From: Hibiscus mutabilis
Taxonomy: Eukaryota > Streptophyta > Magnoliopsida > Malvales > Malvaceae
NCBI GenBank assembly: GCA_019671005.1
Contig: CM033724.1
Span: forward strand, 25,645,786-25,709,785
Direction: 5' to 3'
Length of the DNA stretch: 64,000 bases
In this document: positions 46,300 to 57,493 of the stretch, piece by piece
Numbering within the stretch: the stretch's first letter is position 1
Layout of the letters: each line of letters starts with the position of its first letter
The notes under the pieces: model-generated
What the model was told of the DNA's origin: nothing
The model's input: the letters and a program-made list of their open reading frames with translations, nothing else
The model's database searches: none
Translations under genes and position numbers: made by a program

Positions 46300-47167
46300 T
46301 GTCACGACCTAGATTACGGAATTCAAGTCGGGTTAACCCGTGTGTTGGGCCTCGAGTGTTGGGTCGAAAATAAGGCCTCAAGTACCTTTTGGGCCTGTTT
46401 TGTGTGTTGTGGGCTTAAATAGAAATATTGTTGGAAGGGCCTATTTAGTAAAAGCATGGGTGGATGTAGAGGGAGGGTTGATGGTTGTTTAATTTCTCTG
46501 CATGTGTAAGGTGAATCAGGTCACCATTGTTCTTTGTTACTCATTTTCCCCTACCCTCATCTCTCACCCAAGTTGAGTGTTAAAGGTAGGATCTTTAAGG
46601 TTTTGGGGTGTGAATCTCGTTTTGCTAGTTAAAGGAGTGTTAGTCAGCTTGGAAGGATCTATCATTCAAGGTAAGTTTGGTTTAAGATGGTGGAGGTTGT
46701 GTTTTAATGGGGGGTTAGTAGAGGAGAACGGGAATGAGGTGTTAGAGGCTCCATTCTCTATTTGAGTAGTGTCTTTAGCTTCCCAATCTCTCTACTAGTG
46801 TTGTGACACGTTTACCATCTTTTAAAGTTAGAGAGCTTGGTAAGCATTCTAAGGCTCAAGGAAAAAGGAAGGATTGGAGCTGGTAGAACCATGTTGTTGG
46901 TGCTTTTGAGAAGGTTAGTACACTTCCAGTTCCTTTGTTTCCTGCATATTATAGAGATAATTGCTTGTATGCCATTCTAGTGATTTGAGCATGTTTGAAT
47001 GTCTTGATGGGGTGTTAATGGCAAAATCCATAATTGTTGTCAAAAGCTTGTAAAATTGGTAGAAATTGACTTAAAGTTTCCCTCATAACTTGTAGGTCGA
47101 GTTTCAGGGTTTACCATGTTGTTTAAAGTGTGTTGGAATTAAGTTTTGAACTCTAGACCTGGAAATA

Positions 47168-47575
47168 TGGGTTCACGTACTGGTACTGGTGCTTCAGTAT
47201 CGGTACCCCCTCTTAGAGATGAGTCAAGTTATGAAAGGCATACCAGTATAGGTCCTTGAGTATCGGTACCCCTTGTTTGTTAGGAATTCCAGTAGTGCCT
47301 TTGCGTATCGATACATTATGGGGTATATCGGTACCACTGTTCCTTTTCTTGTAAGAGGCTTTCGCGTACCGATACAGGTTGGTAAGGGCAGCGGTACGGA
47401 TGAGGATCGGTAAGGGTGGTTTAAGTACCGTTACCGGGTACCAATACGGAGGCAAACGTATCGATATGGATTAGGGATTTAATTTGTTCGAACCTAAATC
47501 AAGTATCGGTATCCAAGGTAGAGTATCGGTACCATTAGGGGAGTACCGATGCCCATATAGGAGTATCGATGCTCA
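47168..47575. repeat. Dense cluster of GTATCGGTAC-like words in the F LTR
   Basis: TATCGGTA occurs five times, with further GTACCGATAC, GTATCGATAC and GTACTGGTAC variants in both orientations over 400 bp. It is the densest cluster in the window. Confidence 0.75.
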
Positions 47576-47859
47576 CTGGGCAATCTACCCAAGAAATTTG
47601 AGGTTTAGTTTGGGGGTTCCATAATTCGTGGTAAAGGTCCCAAAGGGTCCCTAGATGTATGAAATGAGTTGTAAAACTGGAAACTAGATGTCCAACCCCG
47701 TATATGAATAAATGAGAATAAAAAGAAGATTTAAGTGTGAGTAAACCTTATGTTGGTTAAAGTCATAATGTATTAATATGGTAATGATGAGTCGTTATGT
47801 GTGTGCACTTGGTTGATGGGATCCGGATGCCCAAAATTGTGTTGCAACACCATGGTAGG

Positions 47860-48000
47860 TTGCCGATGCTATGTGACCCGGGCCTCATCTATATGTGCTA
47901 AAAGGATGAATTCGAGCGGGGTATATGATCCGATGACGCGTGATCTGGCCTCACCCAGAGTGTATGTATCGATGCTATATGACCCGGCCTCACTCTTATA
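47860..48000 (+). repeat. Short repeats CGATGCTATGTGACCCGG in the F LTR
   Basis: CGATGCTATGTGACCCGG then GCCTCA near 47,865, a weaker copy (GATGACGCGTGATCTGGCCTC) split near 47,930, and CGATGCTATATGACCCGG near 47,969. Spacing is about 50 bp. Confidence 0.6.
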
Positions 48001-48568
48001 CAGTATGGCATGGTATGTGGGCTTTGTGAGCCCTTAATTGCTGATAATTGAAGTGATGTTTGATCATGTTAATCCCATGTGTTTAGGCGATCAGAGTAGC
48101 GCCACTTGATATTCATGTTTGTTCTATCATTATTAACTACATGCTTATGGTTATAATCCGCATGAAGCATAGTAGAATAGAGGTGTATCCACTGAGCTTT
48201 CGAGCTCAGCGTTTGGAATTGTTATTTCCTTACGCAGGTTCTTAGGTTGTTGTGTGTTGTACAAGGAGCCATCGGAGTAGGAGTTCAGTTCATCGATATG
48301 TGAAGAGTACAGTACCTAGATTTGTAGGGGCAATGTATTCATAAGACCCTTATGTTGTATCTATAACTCTTATTTACTTATTTGCGTATCGAATGTTTTT
48401 GTAATTATTATGTTTTAAATCAGAGCTCCAAAGCAATGTTTGCGAAATTGTATAACTCTTATTATTATGATTTTTGAAGTATGGATTTGGGCTAAGCTCG
48501 CTCATAGATTTTTATAATTGGGTTTGGGTTTGAGGCCCATGACATCGGTTTAGGGGTATTACATTTAG

Positions 48569-48580
48569 TGGTATCATAGC
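48569..48580 (+). other. PBS of element F
   Basis: TGGTATCATAGC differs from the tRNA-Met PBS TGGTATCAGAGC at one base. Confidence 0.78.
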
Positions 48581-48729
48581 TTAGGTTTAGCCGATCCTAG
48601 GAACCCTGGGGTATTCGAGGTCATAAAAAGGATGTCTAGTGAATACATGCTCGCAAATCGAAGTCATGCTCGTATTAAGACTGAATATCCGATGGAGTAA
48701 CCTTGCTTGTCATATGTGCAGTTGAATAT

Positions 48730-49900
48730 GCCTAGAAGAGTTCATGATCCGAAGGAAAGTTGGGGCTCTAGGGAGGAGAGCTTCGATGAGGATTTTATCA
48801 TGGAGACCAAAGATAGGTAAGAGAGTGAAGGGCACCGAGGAGCCAATTACTTCTCCCATCCGCATAGGGTGCTGTATCAGATAGTGAGGGCTATCCCAAG
48901 AACTTCTGCTACCCCTCGAGAGGCCTAAGTCGAGAGGCTTCATAGATATGGTGCAACATATTTCTTGGGGTCAGGACAAGATAATCTAATCAAGGCAGGT
49001 CCATGGTTGAGGGATACGCGTTGGATCTTGCGTCAAATGGGTTTGGAGCCAAGAGACAAGTTGAAGTGTGCTCTTTCTCTTCTGAATGTGAATGCTCGTG
49101 AATGATGGGAGACGGTAGAGTTAGGTTGGTATCCTAACTGGCCCACTTGGGATGATTTCCTTGATGAGTTTGAGTAGCAGTATGCTGGAGAGGCCAACAG
49201 GGACAGTCTGCGAGACCGATTTACTCATCTGGTACAAGGGAATCAACCACTTTTTTAGTATGAACAACAGTTCCTACAGCTGAGTAGGTTTGCTCCAGAG
49301 CTTGTTGCCACCGAAAGATGAAATGTAAGCGATTTAGGAAGGCTTTACCAAAAGAGATACAAACATTTTTGATAGCGGACCCACCAATGGTGTTCTAAGA
49401 TTTGGTCGTTAGTGCCAAGTCCCTTGAGCAAGTGCAAAGATTGACGTATAGTCAGCCTGGGGTCCATGCCAATACAAGTGGAGGAGGTCATCCCCACTCT
49501 AATCAGTCTCAGTCCTCTGTGAAGAGAAATCGAGGAAACTAGAGTCAAAAAGGTGAAGCACCAAACTAATCGGGAAGGTATGATCATAGGTCGGCCTCTG
49601 TGGGGCGTAAGAGGCCTAACTCCTCTTCAGCTATGAGTTTGGAAAGCTCATATAGAGGATCTTATGCACCAGTATGGGCTTAGTGTGGGCGTAAACACCA
49701 TGGGGAGTGCTATAGTAATGCCAAGGTATGCTATGGGTGTGAATCACTAGATCATTTCTTGAGGGATTGCCTTGAGGCTTTGGATGCCACCCAGTCCAAA
49801 ATTAGAGAACTCCTTCACAGCACAGAGGGGTCATGGTTTTTCTAGCAGGGGGTGAGTTATGTGTTTGGACACCAGAGTGACAGTACCTTCAGTCAATAGC
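48730..49900 (+). pseudogene. Element F, gag
   Basis: A likely start is MPRRVHDPKESWG at 48,730. Capsid blocks are RYGATYFLGSGQ, LRDTRWILRQMGLEPRDK, PTWDDFLDEFE, RDRFTHLVQGNQPL and FLQLSRFAPELV. A zinc knuckle reads CGRKHHGEC with CYGCESLDHFLRDC (49,680-49,770). Stops replace Trp and Gln in several places (49,103, 49,174, 49,257), and a frameshift lies near 49,320. Confidence 0.82.
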
Positions 49901-50520
49901 TAGAGCTCCTATGAGACAGTATGCGGTTAAGGCACATGAGGAATGCGAGGCTACCGATGTTATTTTAGGTATGTTCACCTTGTTTTTTGTTTCTATTGTT
50001 GCTCTTATGGATTCGGGGTGTACCCATTCCTACATCCGTAGTGGGTTATCGAAGCAGTGAGGCATACCTGCCAAAGATCTTAAGGTGGGAGTTAGCGTGA
50101 CTAGCCCGTTGGGGTATGATGTGTTAGTTGATAAGGTCTATAGGAGATGTCCTATAGAGGTTCAAGGTTCAGTGTTTCCTACTAATTTAATGGTGTTACC
50201 GTTTTAGGAGTTCAATGCCATCTTGGGATGGATTGGCTCTTCGAACACAATGCCCGTTTGGGTTGTAGGACTAAGAGTTTGAAACTCTATGTTTTGGATG
50301 GGTTGCGGCTTGTGATTAGAGGTGAAAGGAATCTGTGTCGTACGAATATGGTATCATCCTTGACAGCTCAGAAGTGGATTCAACAGGATTGTGAGGTCTT
50401 TTTAGCTCATGAAGTGGATACCAGAGTTGGAGGTCCGGTGCTAGAGAATCTTCAGACGGTTAGAGAGTTTATTGATGATTTGCCTAAGGAGCTACCTGAT
50501 TTACCCCCGATCGAGAGTTA
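49901..50520 (+). pseudogene. Element F, aspartic protease and linker
   Basis: The active site ALMDSGCTHSYIR is intact near 50,005. After several stops the PR end appears as ILGMDWLFEHNARLGC, then the linker CEVFLAHEVDTRVGG and ELPDLPPIES. It is the only chromovirus-type PR in the window with its DSG kept. Confidence 0.8.
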
Positions 50521-51377
50521 GAGTTCAGAATTGAGGTAATGCCTGGAACAACACTAGTATTGATAGCTCCGTGTTGTATGGCACCCACTGAGTTTAAGGA
50601 GTTAAAGAGTCAGATCCGAGAGTTGTTAGAAAGAAGTTTTATCTGATCGAGCATCTCACCTTGGGGTGCACCGATCTTGTTTGTTAAGAAAATGAATTGG
50701 TCAATGAGGATGTGCATTGACTATCGATAGCTTAATAAGGTGACGGTGAAGAACCGTTATCCCCTTCCAAGGATCGATGATCTATTTTACCAGTTAAGGG
50801 GTGCTTACGTGTTATCGAAGATCGACTTAAGATTGGGCTACTACTTGTTGAGGGTGGTGGAGGAGGATGTCCAAAAGACCGCTTTTAGGACACGATATGG
50901 ACATTATGAGTTCTTGATGATGCCACTTGGGCTTACCAATGCACCTGCAGCTTTTATGGATCTAATGAACTGGTTGTTTTAGACTTACCTATACCAGTTT
51001 GTGGTGGTTTTCATAGATGACATTTTGGTGTACTCGTGCTCAAAGAAGGAGCGCGATTACCATCTGTGAGTCATCCTTTGAGAGAGGAAGCTTTATGCCA
51101 AATTCAGTAAGTGTGAGTTTGAGCTTTTTGAAGTGGCATTCTTGGGTCACATTGTCTATGCAGATGGAATTCGTGTTGACCCTCAGAAGATCCAAGCAAT
51201 AGTTGAGCGGAAACCCCTAGGAATATTTCAAAAGTGCGTGGTTTCCTTAGACTTGCCAGGTATTATAGGCGGTTTGTTGAAAGCTTCTCTATCATAGGGC
51301 AAAACTCTTACAGAAATGAGTCTATTTCGAGTCGAATGAGAAAAGATAACAAAGTTTCAAACATTTAAAGGCGTATC
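50521..51377 (+). pseudogene. Element F, reverse transcriptase
   Basis: MAPTEFKELKSQIRELLE, ISPWGAPILFVKK, MRMCIDYR-stop-LNK, YPLPRIDDLFYQLRGA, KIDLRLGYYLLRV, YGHYEFLMMPLGLTNAPAAFMD in pieces, then FVVVFIDDILVYS. The catalytic site is intact near 51,015. Stops at the Gln of YRQLNK, at 50,645 and at 50,980 are of the CAG-to-TAG or CGA-to-TGA kind. The connection to RNase H (51,220-51,377) is frameshifted. Confidence 0.86.
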
Positions 51378-51834
51378 TTATGGAGGCCCCAGTGTTAAAG
51401 CAACTTGAGTCGGGAAAGGATTATGTAGTTTTTTGTGATGCCTCATTGTGTGGGTTAGGTTGTGTTCTAAGTAAGAGGGTAAGGTCATGGCTTACGCCTC
51501 AAGGCAGCTTAAGCCCTGTGAAAAGAACTGCACTACACATGTTTTGGAATTAGCGGTAGTTATCTTCACCTTGAAAATTTGGAGATACTACTTTTACGGG
51601 GAAAAGTGCTATGTTTATACGGACCACAAAAGCTTGAAGTACCTCCTCACTCAAAAAGAGTTGAATCTGAGGCAAAGAAGATGGATTGAGTTGTTGAAAG
51701 ACTACAACTGTATCATAAAGTATCATCCCGTTAAGGCCAATATGATGGCTGATGCTTTGAGCAGAAAGTCTATGTCAGATTTGAGAGCGATGTTCGCTCA
51801 GTTGTGGATGACCGAGGGATGAAGGGTTGCTAGC
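51378..51834 (+). pseudogene. Element F, RNase H, first copy
   Basis: It reads APVLKQLESGKDYVVFCDAS and, after a frame change, MAYASRQLKPCEKNC, LELAVVIFTLKIWRYYFYGEK, YTDHKSLKYLLTQKELN, ELLKDYNCIIKYHP and MMADALSRKSMSDLRAMFAQL. The last 111 codons are open. A second copy is at 52,930-53,390. Confidence 0.86.
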
Positions 51835-52415
51835 CGAACTTCGTGTGGAACCTACCTTGATACAAGAGATAAGAAAGATGCAAGTTATAGATGAAGACCT
51901 TGTGGCCAAGATTGAATCAGTTCAAAGAGGTGATGAGTCTGATTTCGAGGTACGAGATGGTGATTTTTGTATTTCAAGGGTTGATTATGTGTTCCAGCAT
52001 TAAAAGACCTTTGGGATCATATCCTTAGAGAAGCACACCGTAGTCCGTATACAGTTCATCATGGGAGTAACAAAATGCATCAGGATCTTCGATCCTTCTA
52101 TTGGTGGCCAAGCATGAAGATGGATATTTCTAAGTTTGTAACCAAGTGTCTTGCATGTCAGCAAGTAAAGGCGGAGCATCAGGTTCCTTCGGGCTTGCTT
52201 CAGTCCATTCAGATTCCTCAATGGAAATGGGATAGGGTGACAAAGGATTTTGTTAAGGGTTTGTCATTGACCCAGAGGAAGCATGATGCGATTTGCGTGA
52301 TCATGGATCGCTAGACCAAGTCTGCTCACTTCATACATGTACATCTGGATTTCACCCAGAGGAAGCATGATGCGATTTCACGCTTAAACAGTTGACTATA
52401 TTGTATATCAAGGAG
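51835..52415 (+). pseudogene. Element F, integrase N-terminal half, first copy
   Basis: Frame from 52,075 reads HQDLRSFYWWPSMKMDISKFV and TKCLACQQVKAEHQVPSGLL, with the zinc CxxC intact. The first core Asp is kept (VIMDR), followed by a stop. A 26-bp word, CCCAGAGGAAGCATGATGCG plus flank, is repeated at 52,271 and 52,357. The copy ends at ATCAAGGAG (52,415) where the second duplicate begins. Confidence 0.8.
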
Positions 52416-53892
52416 GATGCCAAAATACCGCTTTTAGGACACGATATGGACATTATGAGTTCTTGATGATGCCACTTGGGCTTCCCAATGCACCTGCAGC
52501 TTTTATGGATCTAATGAACAGTCTTTTTTAGACTTACCTAGACCAGTTTGTGGTGGTTTTCATAGATGACATTTTGGTGTACTCGTGCTCAAAGAATGAG
52601 CACGATTACCATCTGCGAGTCATCCTTCAGACTTTGAGAGAGGAAGCTTTATGCCAAATTTAGTAAGTGTGAGTTTGAGCTTTCTGAAGTGGCATTCTTG
52701 GGTCACATTGTCTATGCAGATGGAATTCGTGTTGACCCTTAGAATGTTCCAAGCGATAGTTGAGTGGAAACCCCCTAGGAATATTTCAAAAGTTCATAGT
52801 TTCCTTAGACTTACCAGGTATTATAGGCAGTTTGATAAAGGATTCTCTATCATAGCGGCAAAACTCTTACAGAAATGAGTCTATTTCGAGTGAAATGAGA
52901 AAAGATAACAAAGTTTCAAACATTTAAAGACGTACCTTATGGAGGCCCCGGTGTTAAGGCAACTTGAGTCGGGAAAGGATTATATAGTCTTTAGTGAAGT
53001 CTCATTGTGTGGGTTAAGTTGTGTTCTAATGTAAGAGGGTAAGGTCATGGCTTACACCTCAAGGCAGCTTAACCACCGTGAAAAGAACTGCCCTACAAAT
53101 GATTTGGGATTAGCGGTAGTTATCTTCACCTTGAAAATTTGGAGACACTACCTTTACGGGGAAAAGTGCTATGTTTATACGGACCACAAAAGCTTGAAGT
53201 ACCTCCTCACTCAAAAAGAGTTGAATATGAGGCAAAGAAGATGGATTGAGTTGTTGAATGATTACAACTGCATCTTAAAGTATCATCCCAGTAAGACCAA
53301 TGTGATGGCTGATGCTTTGAGCAGAAAGTCTATGTCAGATTTGAGAGCGATGTTCGCTCGGTTGCGGATGATCGAGGGATGAAGGGTTGCTAGCCGAACT
53401 TCGTGTGGAACCTACGGTGATACAAGAGATAAGAAAGATGCAAGTTATGGATGAAGACCTTGTGGCCAAGATTGAATCAGTTCAAAGAGGTGATGAATCT
53501 TATTTCGAGGTACGAGATGGTAGATTTTTTTATTTCGAGGGCCGATTATGTGTTTCAGCATTAAAAGACCTTCGGGATCGTACCCTTAGAGAGGCACACT
53601 GTAGTCCTATACAGTTCATCATGGGAGTAACAAAATGTATCAGGATCTTCGATCCTTCTATTGGTGGCCAAGAATGAAGATGGATATTTCTAAGTTTGTA
53701 ACCAAGTGTCTTGCATGTCAGCAAGTAAAGGCGGAGCATCAGGTTCCTTCGGGCTTGCTTCAGCCCATTCAGATTCCTCAATGGAAATGGGATAGGGTGA
53801 CAAAGGATTTTGTTACGGGTTTTTCGTTGACCCAGAGGAAGCATGATGGGATTTCACCCTTAAACGGTTGGCTATATTGTATATCAAGGAGA
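52416..53892 (+). pseudogene. Element F, duplicated RT end, RNase H and IN start (second copy)
   Basis: It repeats 50,866-52,415 at an offset of 1,549 bp: RT blocks TAFRTRYGHYEFLMM-like codons and FIDDIL (52,565), RNase H (MAYTSRQLNHREKNC ... MADALSRKS, 53,047-53,382) and the IN zinc region (53,635-53,800). The two copies have diverged by several percent. It lacks about 75 bp present in copy 1, lying between the two 26-bp repeats. Confidence 0.86.
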
Positions 53893-54714
53893 TTGTAAGA
53901 CTACATGGAGTACCATCATCGATTATATCAGATAGGGATCCTCGCTTCACTGCTAGGCTTTGGAAGAAGATTCATGAGGCTTTAGACACCAAGTTGTACT
54001 TTAGTACGGCCTTTCATCCTAAGACAGATGGCCAGTCCGAGCGAGTCATCCAAATCTTGGAGGATATGCTTCGGTGTTGTGTTATTGACTTTGACAAGAG
54101 TTGGGAAGAGCAGTTACCACTGATCGAGTTTGCCTACAGCAACAATTTTCAGTCCAGTATTAAAATGGCTCCTTTCGAGGCTTTGTATGGGCGTAAGTGT
54201 AAGACCCCTCTTTGATGGACAGAGCTTAACGAGAGAAGAATTACAGGATCAGAATTAATTAGACAAACTGAAGAAAAGGTTCAGATCATCAAAGAAAGGC
54301 TGCAAGTAGCATTTGATCGTCAAAAGGCCTACACAGATAAAAAATGCAAGCATGTTGAGTTTGAGGTCAGTGATAGGGTTTTCCTCAGAGTGTTGCCATG
54401 GAAAAAGGTCATCCAAATTGGGCGGAAGGGCAAGTTGAGCCTAAGATATATTAGACCATATGAGATCACTGAGCGAGTCAGACCTCTAGTTTACCTGTTA
54501 GCCCTGCCCCCTGAGCTGGCACATATCCATAATGTATTCCAAGTATCGATGTTAAGTCGTTACCGTTTGGATCCTTCGCATGTGGTTTTGTTTGAAGATA
54601 TTGAGGTTAGTCCTGACCTAACATATGAAGAGGAACCGATAAAAGATCTTGGCAGAGGGGTTAAAGAGCTTCTTTACAAATGTATACCCTTGGTAAAGAT
54701 GTTATGGAGGAACC
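53893..54714 (+). pseudogene. Element F, integrase C-terminal half, Pol end lost
   Basis: It continues IVRLHGVPSSIISDRDPRFT (second Asp), GQSERVIQILEDMLRCC (Glu), IEFAYSNNFQSSIKMAPFEALYGRKCKTPL, then IGRKGKLSLRYIRPYEI, HNVFQVSMLSRYRLDPSHV and PLVKMLWRNR. The tail breaks there and runs into LTR sequence at GTTTTGTGTG, a word present at the same place in the 5' LTR, so the deletion used short homology. Confidence 0.86.
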
Positions 54715-55630
54715 GTTTTGTGTGTTGTGGGCTTAAGTTGAGATATTGTTGGAAGGGCCATTTTAGTAAAAGCATTGATGGATGTAGGGGCAGGGCTGAT
54801 GGTTGTTTAATTTCTTTGTATGTGTAAGGTGACTGAGGTCACCATTGTTCTTTGTTACTCATTTTCTCCTACCCTTATCTCTTACCCAAGTTGAGTGTTA
54901 AAGGTAGGCTCTTTAAGGTTTTAGGGTGTGAATCTCATTTTGCTTGTTAAGGGAGTGTTAGTCAACTTGGAAGGATCTATCATTCAAGGTAAGTTTGGTT
55001 TAAAATGGTGGAGGCTGGGTTTTAATGGGGCGTTAGTAGAGGAGAACGAGAATGGGGATTTGGAGGCTCCATTCTCTATTTGAGTAGTGTCTTTAGCTTC
55101 CCAATCTCTCTACTAGTGTTGTGACACGTTTACCATCTTTTGTAGTTAGAGAGCTTGGTAAGCACTCAAGGCTCAAGGAAAAGGGAAGTTTGAAGCTAGT
55201 AGAACCAAGTTGTTGGTGCTTTTGAGAAGGTTAGTACACTTCCAGTTTCTTTGTTTCTTGCATATCATAGAGATAATTGTTTGTATGCCATTCTAGTGAT
55301 TTGAGCATGTTTGAATGTCTTGATGGGGTGTTAATGGAAAAATCCATAATTGTTGTCAAAAGCTTGTAAAATTGGTAGAAATCAACTTAAAGCTTGCCAC
55401 ATAGCTTGTAGGTAAAGTTTCAAGGTTTACCATTATGTTTAGAGTGTGTTGAATTAAGTTTCGAACTTCAAACCTGAAAATCTGGGTTTGCGTACCGGTA
55501 CTGGTGCTTCGGTGTCAGTATCTCCTCCTAAAGATGCGTCAAGTTATAAAACGTGTACCAGTACAGGTCCTCGAGTATCACTACCCCTTGTTTTTTAGGA
55601 ATTCCAATAGCATTTTCGTGTACCGATGTG
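54715..55630 (+). repeat. Element F 3' LTR, both ends truncated
   Basis: It matches the 5' LTR from about 46,392 to 47,310. The first 92 bp and the last 1.25 kb or so are missing. It stops inside the GTATCGGTAC cluster and joins J-like sequence. Confidence 0.82.
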
Positions 55631-56466
55631 CCCCATAGTGTATCTGATATGGTTTTATAAAGGTCACTGTAATTGCCAATATATGAGAAACAACTAGAAA
55701 CTGTATTTTGCATATAGACTACTATGCATGTCATGATTTTTAAAGGATTTTAAAAGTGTTGGCTTTTATGCTCCTACTTAAATGCATTATTGAATTAGGA
55801 ATAGTGGCACTACTAAGCATATGTTTGCTTACGCTCTCATTCTTCTCTGCAAAAAAAATGAGGATTGAAGAAGCAGCGGAGTGAGGAGATCTTAAGACAT
55901 AATTTGATGTTGAGTATGGTTTTAGCTTAAAGCATATGGTAATAAGGCAATGTGTTGTCCAAGTTTGGGGATTTTTTATTTTGATTATACTTACTTCCAA
56001 GGATTGTATCATGTTGGTTGTTGGTTTGCTGTTCTATTTTTGTGATGAGGATTGATAGATTTATGCTTAGTTGCAATTTCGAGCATGTTGGTTGAATGTT
56101 TAGGAAGCATGCCTATAGTTTATGCTTTCATGTCTGACAATGCGTATTTGATGGTTTGTTATGTTTTGGATGAATGCTTTATATGCCAAATATGCTTAGA
56201 ATGCATTCTAGGTTGTTTAGAGCAATTTTTAGTTGGTTCGGCGGTCTAAAAAACCAGTCAAAATGGATATTACAGGCCTCTTGGTATCGATATTGTAGCC
56301 TCTATATTGGTACACGAGGCTTGAATAAGGTATGAGAAGTGAAAAAATTAGCTTGGGTATCAGTACAGGGTAAGTCATATCGGTACAAGTTTTAGCTACT
56401 AGAATTTGTACTTTGGCCATTTAAGCCTGAGTACCAATACTCGAGGAAGCATATCTATACTGCCCT
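55631..56466 (+). repeat. LTR J second copy, fragment
   Basis: It matches 43,430-44,249 with scattered substitutions and small indels (roughly 10% by eye). The promoter block is not included. A GTATCGGTAC-like cluster lies at 56,275-56,460. Confidence 0.75.
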
Positions 56467-57493
56467 TGTAATACCCCTAAAACCGGGCTAGGAGTTTTAC
56501 AAAGTGATCACATGCTTGATAATGTTATCTTTGAATTACTAAAGATTCAATTCGACTCAATTGAATAAGTAAGTCAATGAAAGAGCTAATTAAGCTAAAA
56601 ATCAATTAGCAAATGAGTAAAGTAATTATATTTCAAGGAGTATTAAGGAGCATATATGAGTATTAAGAGGTAAATTAGTATGTGACTTGAATTATTAAGG
56701 ATTGAATTGTAAGATGTGAGAATGGATTGGAGATGTAACTAGTCTTGAAGGACCAAAAAGCAATAAGTTTAAAGTTGAGAACAAAGGATCAAATTAAAAC
56801 AACAGTAAAACAATGTTTTTGCAAGTGTAATTAGACCACTAATGGTTAGTGGAACACATGTGGCAAAGCTATTTCACACATGGCTAAGGAATGAGTAATG
56901 GTCGGCCATGTAATGGAGAAATGAGAAAAGAAAAATTAGAAGCCTCATTCATCCTTGTTTCCCCTTCATGGCCGAAAATGAGAGAAGGAGGAGGACACCA
57001 TTGGAGACTTGCTTTTTTGAGCTTGAATTCAAGAGTATTTACTGAAAAATGAAGCAATTTTTTGTGGGAGGAAGTCTAACAAGAGGTAATCTTATCTTGA
57101 ACTATGAAATTATTGTGAAAATTGTTGTTAAAGTTGAGTTTAATAGATGAATATATATGGAGGAAATCTTGCTGAAATTCAATGATATAATTGCTTTGAT
57201 TCATGAATGAATGCATGATAAAGACATTGAAATATTGCTGGTTGAATTGAGTTTAGTGTGTTGCTATTAGAGTGAATTTGGAGCACTTAAGTTAGTCTTA
57301 AACAAAGACCAAATGTAATATGCCCAGAAAGGTTATGTTCTGGCAGTAAGTTTAGAAATTCATGGAAAATTGAGTACACTAAGTTTGGGGATGAACTTTA
57401 TGTGTGTAGAATCATGCGTCAGTCTAGTTTAATCTCCAACAAACGATGATTGATTTTGAGCTATAAATCAAAAGTTATGAATTATTAAGTGAA
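56467..57493 (+). repeat. LTR K second copy, 5' part
   Basis: It matches 44,250-45,286, starting TGTAATACCCCTAAAACCGGG, and has the same fusion to pol of L. Confidence 0.75.

Larger units (their letters stand above)
46300..48563 (+). repeat. Element F 5' LTR (2,264 bp)
   Basis: It starts TGTCACGACCTAG inside the RT of L and ends GGGGTATTACA five bases before the PBS. A long GTATCGGTAC cluster lies at 47,168-47,575 and short repeats at 47,860-48,000. Two further partial copies are at 54,715-55,630 and 58,495-58,916. Confidence 0.87.
46300..55630 (+). mobile_element. Element F: Ty3/gypsy element of a second family, inserted in RT of L
   Basis: 5' LTR 46,300-48,563, PBS, gag, PR, RT, RNase H, IN and a 3' LTR fragment (54,715-55,630). 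The LTR starts TGTCACGACC. Pol has a 1.55-kb tandem duplication. The 3' end lost the Pol tail, PPT and first part of the LTR, so no target duplication can be tested (5' flank GGTTC). Confidence 0.86.
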
